A DNA stretch of 64,000 nt, from positions 1,041,083 through 1,105,082 of the forward strand of contig NW_008705565.1 of the NCBI RefSeq assembly GCF_000186865.1, given 5' to 3'. A model generated the notes under the pieces. The model was not told where the DNA came from, ran no database searches, and worked only from the letters and a program-made list of their open reading frames with translations. This stretch comes from Aureococcus anophagefferens (taxonomy: Eukaryota > Sar > Pelagophyceae > Pelagomonadales > Pelagomonadaceae). Positions 27,802 to 36,462 of the stretch are shown here, piece by piece (within the stretch, counting starts at the first letter, position 1; each line of letters begins with the position of its first letter). Position numbers and translations under genes: made by a program.

Positions 27802-30207
27802 TTAGTCCCCGCATTTTGGGCAGCGCGTGACCGCCCCCGTGAACATGCCCACGGACCCGGTCATCTGGGGCACCCACGTCGCATCAAACGCGACGACGGG
27901 GTGCACCGTGATGGGCACATCGCAGTCCGGGTGGCCGAGGGCGTTCTGGACGTAGCGGACGCCGTCGAGGACCGCGTCGACGTTCTGGTGCGAGTGGCCG
28001 AAGACGTGGACCGCGCTCCCGAGCCGGCCGATCTGGTCGAGCAGGCGCGCGTCGCCCATGACGTGGCCCAGCGCCTTGAAGCCGCCCATGCCCTCGAAGA
28101 GCACGGCCCGCGGCAGGAAGTGGCTGAAGCTGATCACGGGCTCGTCGCGCGGCGCGCGTTTCAGCGCGTCGTCGTTGAGCCGGGCCATGAACCTCGACAC
28201 GCCGGGCTCCGTGGACAGCTTCAAGCACATGACGCCGTCGACGTCGACGTCCTCCGAAGCGTCGGCGCCGTCGTCGCGCAGAAAGGCGGGCCACTTGCAG
28301 AACGTGTCGAAGCCCCGGATCCAGCTCTCGATGTCGCCGTCGACGAACTCGGTAGTATACCAGGAGAAGAGCGGCACGACGCTGCAGACGCCGGGGAACC
28401 GCACGGGGTGCGTGATGACGCCGAGCTTGTCGCAGGCCAGGAGCTGGTCGAAGAACTTGTCGAGCGAGTTCTTCGCGGCGTCCTTCTCGTGGATCCAGAG
28501 GTCGTGGTTGCCCGGGCAGTAGAAGACGTAGCGGAACTTCGGGATGAGCGACTTGAAGAAGGCCTCGAAGGTCTTGGCGTCCGGCGCGACGTCGCCCGCG
28601 ACGAGTAAGGCGTCGTCCTTGTGGGACGCGAAGCCGAGGCAGTGCTTCAGGTTCGCGTGGACGTCGACGTGCACGTCCGAGATGGCCCACACCTTGTTGG
28701 GCGGCGGCGACAGCTCCACGAAGACGTGCGCCTTGGAGACTCGATTATACCGGTCCGCGACGGCGTCTCGGAGGTCGGCGTTCGACGAGCCCTCGAGCGC
28801 GCCGGCCGTCGCGACGCGGACCAAGGTGTCGAGCGCGACGCGCGACATGGGCCTCGGTCGCGGCCGCTGATTCGACTCCGGCGATGCCACCCGCACGGCG
28901 AGGGCGCCGCCGACGGCCTCGGCGTTGGCCCAGCGGCTCAGCAGCAGCACGTCGGCGCCGCCGAGCGTGTGGAGCCGCGCGTCGACGTCGTCGAGGGCTT
29001 CCACCGTGGCCGCCTTGGGGTCCGGCGTCGACGAGACGCCCAGGCCGTAGAGCATCCGGCCGAGGCGCGCGAGCGCCGCGGGCGACGCCGTGTTGTCCCG
29101 CAGCGCGTCCGCGGCCGTCAACAAGCCCCGCGAGATGCGGCTCTCCTGCTCCCGGCGCCACGCGACGCCCTCGGCGCCGAGCAGCCCCTCCCGGAGCCGC
29201 TGGCGCTGCGTCGCCGAGAGCGCGTCGTCCTTGAGCCGGTCGCTGAAGAAGCGCAGCTTCGCCATGGGCGACAGGTCCGAGTCGTCGCTGAAGCCGCTCA
29301 GCGGCGAGTCGGGCGTCTCGACGGTCTCCAGGGCGCCGACCAGGTGGTCCCGCCGCTCGCCGCCGAAGCGGTTGAAGAATTTCTGGTTCCCCGCGAGGAG
29401 CGCCGTCGACGGCCGCCGCTGGATCGACGCCTTCGCGGGCACGCACGCCTCCTCCTCCGCGGCGTCGAGCCTGCGCGCGATTTGTCGGCCCGAATCTCTC
29501 GAAAAACGCGAGACGCTGCATCGAGACCAGCAGTCCTTCTCGGGGATCCAGTCCTCCCAGCGCGCGGACGACGCGCGGCGGAAGTCCAGCGGCGGCGGCG
29601 GCGGCGGCGGCACGAACCTCGCGTTCGCGGGCTTCGTCGCCGGCGACGACGCGACGGTCGTCACGGTCTTCGCCGAGACCCAGCCCGTCAGCGGCGTCGC
29701 GCCCCAGTCCACGCGCAGCCGCCTGACGCCGTCGTCGAGCGTCGCCTCCTCGAGCAGCACGAGCAGCGTGCCCGTCTTCAACTTGCACATCTTCTCCGAG
29801 TCCATGGCCGCGGCGTCGCGCGCGATGGAGCCCGGCCGCAGCACCTTGAGCGTGCCCCGCGGGTTGCCCAGCACCTTGGCGTTGACGTCGCCGGCCGCGC
29901 GCTTCTTGACGAGCTCGACCATCGTCTGCCACTCGTCGTAGTCCACGAAGCCGTCGCGGTCCGCGTCGACGGCCTCGAAGAAGGCGTCGAGCTCCGCGTC
30001 GCTCAGGGACGTGCCCGCCTTGCCCAGGACCTCCACGAAGCGCGCCTTGAGCTCCGCCGTCGAGATCGTGCCCGAGAAGTCGGCGTCGCAGTGCTCGAAG
30101 ACGGCCCACTCGTTGCTCTCGAGCATCTTCGCCGTCTTGCGCACGGCGCCGCCCCAGCGCGGCGTCATGGGCTCCTTCTTCGTCGGGCTGCTGGAGGTGG
30201 CGCCCAT
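27802..30207 (-). CDS. EF-hand calcineurin-like phosphoesterase, possibly N-myristoylated
   Basis: An 801-codon frame. MGATSSSP at the N-terminus is a good N-myristoylation motif. Two EF-hand loops follow (DADFSGTISTAE at 41-52; DADRDGFVDYDE at 81-92), then an SH3-like segment near 140-182. The C-terminal 300 residues are a metallophosphatase domain with all metal motifs: ISDVHVD, AGDVAPD, CPGNHDLWIH, SFSHFLP and FGHSHQN. Ca2+-regulated, membrane-associated phosphoesterase activity is inferred; the substrate is unknown. A stretch at 29471-29527 (minus strand, GTCTCG to CGCAG, 57 nt) is AT-rich and reads like non-protein, and has intron ends in frame. If spliced, the product loses 19 residues. 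The 3' end carries a CPKCGD tail. Confidence 0.85.
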   Translation of the reverse strand: MGATSSSPTKKEPMTPRWGGAVRKTAKMLESNEWAVFEHCDADFSGTISTAELKARFVEVLGKAGTSLSDAELDAFFEAVDADRDGFVDYDEWQTMVELVKKRAAGDVNAKVLGNPRGTLKVLRPGSIARDAAAMDSEKMCKLKTGTLLVLLEEATLDDGVRRLRVDWGATPLTGWVSAKTVTTVASSPATKPANARFVPPPPPPPLDFRRASSARWEDWIPEKDCWSRCSVSRFSRDSGRQIARRLDAAEEEACVPAKASIQRRPSTALLAGNQKFFNRFGGERRDHLVGALETVETPDSPLSGFSDDSDLSPMAKLRFFSDRLKDDALSATQRQRLREGLLGAEGVAWRREQESRISRGLLTAADALRDNTASPAALARLGRMLYGLGVSSTPDPKAATVEALDDVDARLHTLGGADVLLLSRWANAEAVGGALAVRVASPESNQRPRPRPMSRVALDTLVRVATAGALEGSSNADLRDAVADRYNRVSKAHVFVELSPPPNKVWAISDVHVDVHANLKHCLGFASHKDDALLVAGDVAPDAKTFEAFFKSLIPKFRYVFYCPGNHDLWIHEKDAAKNSLDKFFDQLLACDKLGVITHPVRFPGVCSVVPLFSWYTTEFVDGDIESWIRGFDTFCKWPAFLRDDGADASEDVDVDGVMCLKLSTEPGVSRFMARLNDDALKRAPRDEPVISFSHFLPRAVLFEGMGGFKALGHVMGDARLLDQIGRLGSAVHVFGHSHQNVDAVLDGVRYVQNALGHPDCDVPITVHPVVAFDATWVPQMTGSVGMFTGAVTRCPKCGD

Positions 30208-30731
30208 GGTCCGCCGAGTGTCGAGGCCACTGCGGAGAGCTCGGGGCAGCGTCTCGAGAGAGCGGGCTAGCTAATGTTAACCGCTTCACAAGCCATGAGT
30301 GCCGATTAGTCCTAACTAGGAGAAACTCTTTTGTCCGAGAATCGCCATCTCGATCGTCGCCGGCCGTCAAGTATGGTGCTCAGCGTCCCCATCAAGCCCG
30401 ACGTGCGGGCGTGTTTTCGGGTTTAAAGACCATTCCGGACGTCTGAGAGAGACTACGACACACCGTCGCCGTCGCCGAAACGCGAAAGCCGCGCGGGGCC
30501 GTCGGCGACGGCCTGCCACAAGCCGACAGAGCGTCGCGCGAGAGCGGCCGGCCGCGCGCCGTCGACGCCGCGCCCGTACGCGGCCACGCGGTCCCGAGAC
30601 GCGGCGGACGCGGCGGGGCGACGCGACGAGCGCCTCGCCGCTCGAGGGGGCCGACTCGGGGACGCGCCCCGAGACGAGAGCGCCTCGCCGATCGCCGCGC
30701 GGCCGCGCCGCGACCCCCCACGCCCCGCAGG
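30208..30731. other. Intergenic region upstream of eL24
   Basis: 524 bp between the divergent phosphoesterase and eL24 starts. The 180 bp nearer the phosphoesterase are AT-richer (TTAACC, TTTTGTCC tracts), then the region becomes GC-rich and Arg-codon-like. No RNA gene or conserved repeat was seen. It presumably holds both promoters and the eL24 leader. Confidence 0.4.
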
Positions 30732-31199
30732 ATGGTCGTCAAGACGGACAAGTGCGCGTTCAGCGAATTCAACATCTTCCCCGGCCATGGGATGAAATTC
30801 GTCAAGCGCGACGGCACGCCGCTCATGGTCATCAGCCGCAAGGCCAAGTCGCTCATGATGCAGCGCAAGAAGCCCGCGAAGCTGACGTGGACGCAGCGGT
30901 GGCGCATCATGAACAAGAAGGGCCTCGCCGAGGGCGGCGTGCGGAAGCGCACGCGCCGCGTCGTCAAGGTGCAGCGCGCGATCGTCGGCACGTCGGCGGA
31001 CGACATCAAGAAGCTCCGGACGCAGAAGCCCGAGCTCCGCAGCGCGCAGCGCGAGGCGGCGCTCCGCGAGACGAAGGAGCGCAACAAGGCCAAGAAGGCC
31101 GAGAAGATCAAGAACAAGGCCGTCGCCAAGGCCAACCAGCCCAAGGTCAAGGCGCCCAAGGGCGGCAACAAGAACGCGCGCGGCGGCGCCAAGCGCTAG
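30732..31199 (+). CDS. RPL24: 60S ribosomal protein L24 (eL24)
   Basis: A 155-residue intronless ribosomal protein of the large subunit. The N-terminal zinc-ribbon-like part is typical (MVVKTDKCAFSEFNIFPGHG, then FVKRDG, FISRKA-type VISRKAKSL), followed by KPAKLTWTQRWRIMNKKG and a basic Lys/Ala-rich tail (KAEKIKNKAVAKANQPKVKA) that reaches across the subunit interface. Only one of the archaeal zinc cysteines remains, as in eukaryotes. The length is normal for the family (about 150-160). The ATG follows CGCAGG at 30732. It lies in tandem with the glycosyltransferase gene 360 bp downstream. Confidence 0.95.
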   Translation: MVVKTDKCAFSEFNIFPGHGMKFVKRDGTPLMVISRKAKSLMMQRKKPAKLTWTQRWRIMNKKGLAEGGVRKRTRRVVKVQRAIVGTSADDIKKLRTQKPELRSAQREAALRETKERNKAKKAEKIKNKAVAKANQPKVKAPKGGNKNARGGAKR

Positions 31200-31559
31200 G
31201 CGCGTCTCCCCACCTTCCCCGGGTGGCGCGTTCGGTCTAACGAGGGTGTCATTCAACTCTCCGGGTGGGCGTGGGGCTTAGCTCGCTACGGCGTGCTGGA
31301 ATTGACCGCAGCGGCCGGCGGGGCCTCCGGTCGCAGTCTCGTATTTGTGGCTTCGAAGAAGCTCCGAGTCGGCCGCAAACCTGGGCCTAGTCCGTGGACC
31401 TCACGACCGAGATCCCCGAGAAGTTCCCAGATGAAGTTCCCCGAGAGCGCCGCGGCATCGTGCACTAAACATCGACTACACGCAGCCCCTAAAGCGGCGA
31501 ACGATGATAGCGAGTCCACGATGATCGCGCTCGCGTTCCTCTGATAGCGAGAGTCCACG
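31200..31559. other. Intergenic region upstream of GT61-like gene
   Basis: 360 bp between eL24 and the glycosyltransferase-like gene. It holds the eL24 3' region and, at its end, a tandem duplication of the following gene's start. No other feature is visible. Confidence 0.4.
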
Positions 31560-31580
31560 ATGATCGCGCTCGCGTTCCTC
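31505..31580 (+). repeat. 37/39-bp tandem duplication across a start codon, creating a 7-codon uORF
   Basis: The unit TGATAGCGAG(AG)TCCACG plus the first 21 coding bases occurs twice in a row (31505-31541 and 31542-31580). The second copy contains the used ATG at 31560. The first copy carries ATG at 31521 followed by the same six codons and then TGA (31542-31544), a short upstream ORF encoding MIALAFL. The copies differ only by a two-base AG insertion. Confidence 0.85.
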
Positions 31581-34101
31581 GCGCTCGCCGCCTTCGCGGC
31601 GCCGGAGACGCCCATCCACGAGCAGATCCGCGCCTCGCTGGCCGCCGGCGAGACGGCGCTCCAGGCGTCGCGCTGGCGCGCGTCGAGCGAGGCCTACGAG
31701 CGCGTGCTGCAGCTCATGCGCAGCAACTCGCTGCAGATCAACATCGCCGCGGAGAGCCAGCTCTACAACAACGTGGGCTGGGCCGCGTTCCGCCTCGGCG
31801 AGTACGAGCGCGCGCTCGCGCGGTACGAGGCGAGCGCGCGGAGCTGCGACCGCGCGCTCGTCGAGGGCTTCTCCGAGTGCCTGAACAAGGTCTACGACAA
31901 CCTGCACGAGCTCGTGCACAAGACGCTCAAGCGCCGGGGCCTCGCCATCGAGTGGATGCGCGAGGGCGTCGAGAGCGCCGCGCGCGCCGCGAGCCGGCGG
32001 GGCCTCGTCGGCGGCGCGGCGCTGCGGCTCGGCGAGGTCGTGCGCGTGCGCCTCGGCTACCTGCTCGTCCTCCACGGCAGCCTCGACGAGGCCGAGGCGA
32101 CGCTGCGCCCCCTCCTCGAGGCCGCGGCCGGCGAGGCCGCGGCGAACGCGACCGCGGGCGCCGCGGCGCCGCGCGGCGTCTTCGGCGCGCCGCGCGCGTT
32201 CGACGCGCGGCGCCGCGCGCTCCTCCAGGAGGCGGCGACCTACGTGGGCTGGTCCCGGGCCTTCCGGCGGGACTGGGCCGGCGCGAGCGACGCCCACGTG
32301 ACGGCCGCGGCCCTCGCGCTCCCGCGCGACGCGTCGGGCTGCGCGCGGCCGCGGTGGCGCGTCCAGGAGGGCTGGTTCTTCCCCGGCGCCGCCGCCGGCG
32401 ACGACGAGGCGGCGGACCCGGGCGCCTTCGCCGGCGAGAGCTGGACCGTCCACGCGCTGCCCGTCGCGGACGTCAACTGGGCGCCCAAGCCCGCGTCCGC
32501 GCCGCGATGCGTCGCGCGCCGCGCCGCGGGCGCGCCCGTCGCGGGCTGCGGCGGCGCGCGCACGGACGGCGGCGTCGCGCGCGTGCGCCTCGTGGAGATC
32601 CCCGACGCCTTCCTCGGCGGCCGCGACGGGTCCGCGCTCTGGCAGCGGAAGCCGCACTGCGTCCTCTTCGCGGGCGAGATGGGCGCGTCCGGCAGCCTCC
32701 CCACGGACTGGGGCTCGCCGGGCGTCAACGGCGGCCTCGAGGCGTCGGCCTCGGACGACGAGGACCGCGTCCCCGCCGACGCGCTGAACTCGGCGCCGGG
32801 CGACGTCGTCGCCATCGAGGCCGCCGTCGTCCTCTTCGACGCCCGCGAGGGCCACAAGATGTTCTGGCACCACCAGGCCGAGTGCGTGAGCCGCCTCGCG
32901 CTCGTGCTCGCGCGCCTCTTCGACCGCGACGGGTCCCCCGCGGCGCACCTGCCCCAGAAGACGCGCGCGGCGCTCCAACGCGCCGTCGTCCTCTTCCCCT
33001 CGTCGCTCACGGCGACGGTGCGCGCCCTCGTCCGCGCGGGCCACGGCACCGCGCGCGCCCTCGAGCGGTCGCGGCGCCTGAGGCCCTACGAGTGGCGCGC
33101 GGGCCGCGTCTACTCGTTCCACACGGCGTTCGTCTTCGATTGGCCGCCGCCGACGCCCAACACGGTCTCCGTCGAGCCCGAGATCTGGTACCCGCGGACC
33201 AACGCGTCGACGGTATCGGTCATGGTCGACGCCGTCGCGGACGGCGCCTCGGCGGCCGTCGCCTCGCCCCTGTGGCTCCTCGAGCTCGCGGATCGCACCG
33301 CCGAGTCGGAGACGCGCCGCTACGTCGATTCGTTGTTCCGCCTCCACTTCGTGCCCACGTCCGTGCTTCGGCTCCAGGCCGCGCTCCTTCGGGCCGCGTT
33401 CCCGCCGGACCCGGCGAAGCCGCCGCTCGCGCGGAGCCCGCGTTTCGTACTTTTTGGAAAACGCGCGGGGAGTAGCCGCGCCGCCGCCGCAGGTCATCTA
33501 CTACAGCCGCGCGGACTGCGACAAGCGCCACGTCCGCTCCGAGGAGGCGCTCGTCACGGCGCTGACGGCGCGCTTTTCCGGCCGCATCGACGTCCTTCCC
33601 TGGCAGGGCGGCGCGTCGCCCGACGTCGAGCGCGCCGCCCGCGACTGGAGCCGCGCGGCCCTCGTCGTCGGCCCCCACGGCGCGGGCCTCGCGAACATGA
33701 TCCACTGCCTGCCGGGCACGACGGTCCTCGTTCTCCCCGCGGCCGACGGTGGAGGTCTGTGCCGAAATCAACCACTGCTTTGGGTTATTCCGACCAAACT
33801 TCGATTCGGCTGATTTTTGGACGAATCGACTGCTCTCGTCGAGTTCTCGAAAGCTCCGCGTCGAAACTGTCGAATACGCTCATCGGGTTGAAGATTTGAT
33901 TTCGGCCCAGGCGTCGGCGCGCCGTCCGCGTCCGACGAGTACTTCGCCCACTTCGCGCTCGCGCTCGACCTGGACTTGAACTTCTTCCGCATCGAGGAGC
34001 CCCCGTTGATGTTCTCCAACTACTCGTCCTTTTCCGCGTCCGAGATCGACGCGATCGTGGACGCGTCGGAGAGGGCCGTCTTTCCGAGGGTGCGGAGCTA
34101 A
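31560..34101 (+). CDS. Secretory glycosyltransferase-61-like protein (DUF563), three exons
   Basis: Exons 31560-33446, 33493-33748 and 33911-34101 give 777 residues. Both introns are GT-AG (46 nt and 162 nt), and the joins are exact (SPRF to VIYYSRADC; LPAAD to GVGAPSASDEYF). The product starts with a signal peptide (MIALAFLALAAFAAPE), then a TPR-like helical region (residues about 25-110). A long central domain has HKMFWHHQAECVSRLALVLARLF. The C-terminal part has the DUF563 hallmark PHGAGLANMIHCLPGTTVLVLP followed by an aromatic DEYFAHFA segment. Family members transfer xylose, arabinose or GlcNAc to proteins or polysaccharides in the ER/Golgi; the substrate here is unknown. The second intron is introner-derived. 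Confidence 0.8.
33757..33910 (+). mobile_element. Diverged introner-like element (154 bp)
   Basis: The second intron of the glycosyltransferase gene (33749-33910) is bounded by inverted repeats CTGTGCCGAAATCAA and TTGATTTCGGCCCAG. As in the other copies, the right repeat ends in CCCAG and supplies the 3' AG, and eight bases precede the left repeat (GTGGAGGT, compared with GCGTCGGC after the right end; only four match). Its middle contains CGGCTGATTTTTGGACGA, nearly the same string as in the three 192-bp copies, followed by a loosely similar stretch. This is best read as an older insertion or a sister family. The 5' splice GT is in the position where young copies carry the first two bases of the target duplication. 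Confidence 0.7.
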
Positions 34102-34121
34102 GGAGGCTACCACGGGCAGCG

Positions 34122-34516
34122 AAAATCCGCGAAGTACATCGTATGCGCGCCGCCGCCGCGGCCGCAGGCCGCGGCGAAGCCGCGGCGGTGGTGCGGCCGC
34201 GGCCGCAGGCCGCGGCGAAGCCGCGGCGCAGCCCGCAGACGGCTTGGCCGGGCTTGGTGAGGGTTAGGGTCATGTGGTGTGGGTTAGGGTGGGGGGGTGG
34301 GTTTGGGTTAGGGTTAGGCCTCTTTGGCGTAGTGGCGCTATCGCGCTGAAAAGCGCAAATCACCGAAGTACATCGTGTGAGCCCCCAAAACAGCGAAGTA
34401 CATCGTGTGCGCCGCCGCCGGAATATCCACGAAGCACATCGTATGCGCGCCGCCGCACGCAAAACGCATCGCACGCACGCCGCCGAAATCCACGAAAGAC
34501 ATCGTATGCGCGAGGC
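34122..34516 (+). repeat. Minisatellite-like array, consensus AAATCCRCGAAGTACATCG
   Basis: Units of about 31-40 bp with the core CGAAGTACATCGTATGCGCG followed by CCGCCG occur near 34122, 34357, 34388, 34421 and 34485, with a degenerate one near 34461. The first is separated from the rest by a GC-rich palindromic duplication (30-bp unit at 34158-34187 and 34199-34228) and a telomere-like tract. No coding potential. Confidence 0.65.
34261..34318 (+). repeat. Interstitial telomere-like repeat (TTAGGG type)
   Basis: GGGTTAGGG occurs at 34261 and 34281 and GGGTTAGGGTTAGG at 34305, mixed with G-rich degenerate units (GGGGGGGTGGGTTTGGG). TTAGGG is the telomere repeat of many stramenopiles. The tract is flanked by genes on both sides, so it is internal, not a chromosome end. 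Confidence 0.75.
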
Positions 34517-35317
34517 GGCCGAGTTATTCCGGAGGAAGGCGCGTAAGACTTAGCCACGACGTCACGCTCGGCGCGAACGCGCGGGCCAGGGAGATCGCCG
34601 TCTCCGCGGCGCGCGAGGCGCTCGCCTGTCGACTGCGGCCCCGTGCGACGCGGCCGACGTCCCGACACCGCACCACTCTGAGAGCGTCCGCGGCCCTCGC
34701 CTGCGCGCCCTCCCGGGGCGACCGGCCGCCCGTCGGAAACGCGCGGTGACGCTCGACGTCGAGAGCCGTGACCGGTGGCCGAGGGCATCATACGTGATAA
34801 AGCGGCGGCGCGAGCGTGCGAAAGGTCCGGGATCGCAGCGGACCCGCGCGGCGCGTTCCGCCCATTCGATCGAGCCGAGTTTCGTCGGCGACGCGCGCGG
34901 AGCTGGCGCAGCGGGGCAGCTTCGTCGCGTCCGTCTACACGCCCATGGTCCCCGCCGACCACGCTGGCACGTCGCCATCGCCGAACGATGCCGATGTGCA
35001 CTGAATGCGAGCGAACGCGCGCGTCCCGCGACGAATGAAGCTCTCCTCCTCAGCCGCAGGGCCGAACCCATCGAACCTTGTTGCAACGCGCGACGAGGAC
35101 GACGCGAGGAGCTTGCAAAACAAGTCAGTGCCCGTCTTCGTTGCGTAGAAGAGGCTCACGGTGCGGAGCAGTAGGCAATCACATCGAGCATCGTCTCCGA
35201 GCTCCGCGGAGCCCCAAGTTTGGGCATTCCGCCGGCCCAAAAAGACAGGAGCCGCCTGAAACACCACGCGCGTCGTCGGGGGGCAGCGCACAACGGTGCT
35301 CGGGGCGACGTCCGAGC

Positions 35318-35333
35318 AAAAAAAAAGCAAAAA
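35318..35333 (-). terminator. RNA polymerase III oligo-T terminator, second copy
   Basis: Read on the minus strand, T5-GC-T9 directly follows the tRNA-Arg copy. The second run is one T longer than in the left arm. Confidence 0.85.
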
Positions 35334-35335
35334 GA

Positions 35336-35408
35336 AATCGATACTGGGATTCGAACCCAGAATCTCGTGATCCGTAGTCACGCGCCTTATCCATTGGGCC
35401 ATACCGAC
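35336..35408 (-). tRNA. tRNA-Arg(ACG), second copy
   Basis: Identical to the plus-strand gene at 25523: acceptor GTCGGTA/TATCGAT, anticodon ACG in CTACGGA, T loop TTCGAAT. It lies in the right arm of the inverted repeat. Both copies keep all stems and the A and B boxes, so both are probably functional. Confidence 0.95.
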
Positions 35409-35481
35409 TCGCGCCGTCTCCAACCCGCGACCCCGAAGGGCCGCGGAGAACAGAGAGGAGCTCAACTGTTGCAACTTTGCC

Positions 35482-35757
35482 CGTGAGTAAGATAATGAAT
35501 CCCTCCGGATGCGTTTTCGAATTTTTTGGAATTCCGCGGGCCGGAACGTAGCGCGCAGAACTCGAGGCGTCTCGTCCGGGAGAGTTCCGCGGCCCGGAGC
35601 GTAGCGCGTCAGCGCGTCAGCGGGGTCCGCGGAACTCCCCCGGAGGAGCCGCAGTCGTTCAATTTCTTTTTGTCGCAAAGTCCTCGGCTGACTTAATACT
35701 CCTCTCAACGCGTTATTTCGAGCGCGAATCGCAAAAAACAAGAATCTACCACAAAAA
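35482..35757. other. Intergenic segment with imperfect direct repeats
   Basis: Between the inverted repeat and the J-domain gene. Two imperfect copies of TTCCGCGG-CCGGARCGTAGCGCG lie near 35541 and 35592, the second followed by a doubled GCGCGTCA. The rest is AT-richer, with T runs, and presumably holds the 3' end of the J-domain transcript. No gene seen. Confidence 0.45.
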
Positions 35758-36408
35758 TCACCCGTCGGTCAACCCAAGCTCCGCGTCGTACCGCGTGCGC
35801 CTCTCCGCGTCCCGCAGCACGTGCCACGCGCGCGACGCGGCGGCGAAACGCGCCTCGTCGCGGCCCTCGGCGTCCGGGTGGTGCAGCTTCGCCGCTTTTT
35901 TGAACCCCGCGCGGAGCGCGGCGGTCGGCGCGCCCGGCGCGCAAAACAGCTCGTCGTAGAGCGTCCGCCTCCGCGGCCTCGGCTTCGCGTGCGCCGCCGG
36001 CGGCGCCTCGACGCGCTCCGGCGGCGCCTGCTCGACGCGCTCCGGCGCCTGCTCGACGCGCTCGGGCACGAAGTAGACGTCGCCGTCCGCGGGGCTCCAG
36101 GTGTCGTCGCCGCCGCCGGGCGACCATTGCGAGACGCTGTTGTACGCGCGCGCCGCGTCGTGGAGGCGCCGGTTCGCGTCCGCGGGCTTCGGCGCGGGCT
36201 TCGGCGGCGGCGGCAGCGCCGCCTCCTCGTCCTGCGTGTTCATGCTGCGCCAGAACGCCTCGTGGTCGTCGTCGGGCGTGCTCGCCCAGCGCGTGGTCGT
36301 GTAGGCGTTCCAGCGCGGCGTGGAGCAGCGCAGCGCGCAGCGCGGCGTGGAGCAGCGCAGCGCGTGCGCTGCTCGTACGAGCGCGACCGCGACGACGCGC
36401 GCCCGCAT
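35758..36408 (-). CDS. J-domain (DnaJ-like) co-chaperone, probably organelle-targeted
   Basis: A 216-residue intronless protein. The C-terminal 68 residues are a J domain: LYDELF start, AALRAGFKKAAKLHHPDAEG with the essential HPD triad near 177-179, then FAAASRAWHVLRDAERRTRYD. This would stimulate an Hsp70 ATPase. The N-terminus is hydrophobic then Arg/Ser-rich (MRARVVAVALVRAAHALRC), compatible with a plastid or mitochondrial presequence, and contains a doubled RCSTPR unit from a 26-bp tandem repeat around 36320-36370. A Pro/Glu-rich linker has repeats of PERVEQAP. The start is the ATG at 36408. The partner Hsp70 and exact compartment are unknown. Confidence 0.85.
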   Translation of the reverse strand: MRARVVAVALVRAAHALRCSTPRCALRCSTPRWNAYTTTRWASTPDDDHEAFWRSMNTQDEEAALPPPPKPAPKPADANRRLHDAARAYNSVSQWSPGGGDDTWSPADGDVYFVPERVEQAPERVEQAPPERVEAPPAAHAKPRPRRRTLYDELFCAPGAPTAALRAGFKKAAKLHHPDAEGRDEARFAAASRAWHVLRDAERRTRYDAELGLTDG

Positions 36409-36462
36409 GGTTTGGAAGGCCGCAGTTTCAAAATGATGTTCCCATTTCTCGATTGCGCCTCT

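Larger units (their letters stand above)
34531..35481 (-). repeat. Right arm of 0.95-kb inverted repeat pair
   Basis: Reverse copy of 25450-26404. The outer part with the tRNA gene is nearly identical; the inner part near 34531-34900 has more substitutions and short indels. Its inner end abuts the minisatellite, and its outer end abuts a distinct AT-richer segment. The pair could pair or recombine to invert the 8.1-kb interval containing four genes. Confidence 0.85.

Noticed and set aside
34122..34516. Possible CRISPR array
   Set aside because: Repeats vary in length and sequence, there is no fixed spacer size, no cas genes, and the genome is eukaryotic.
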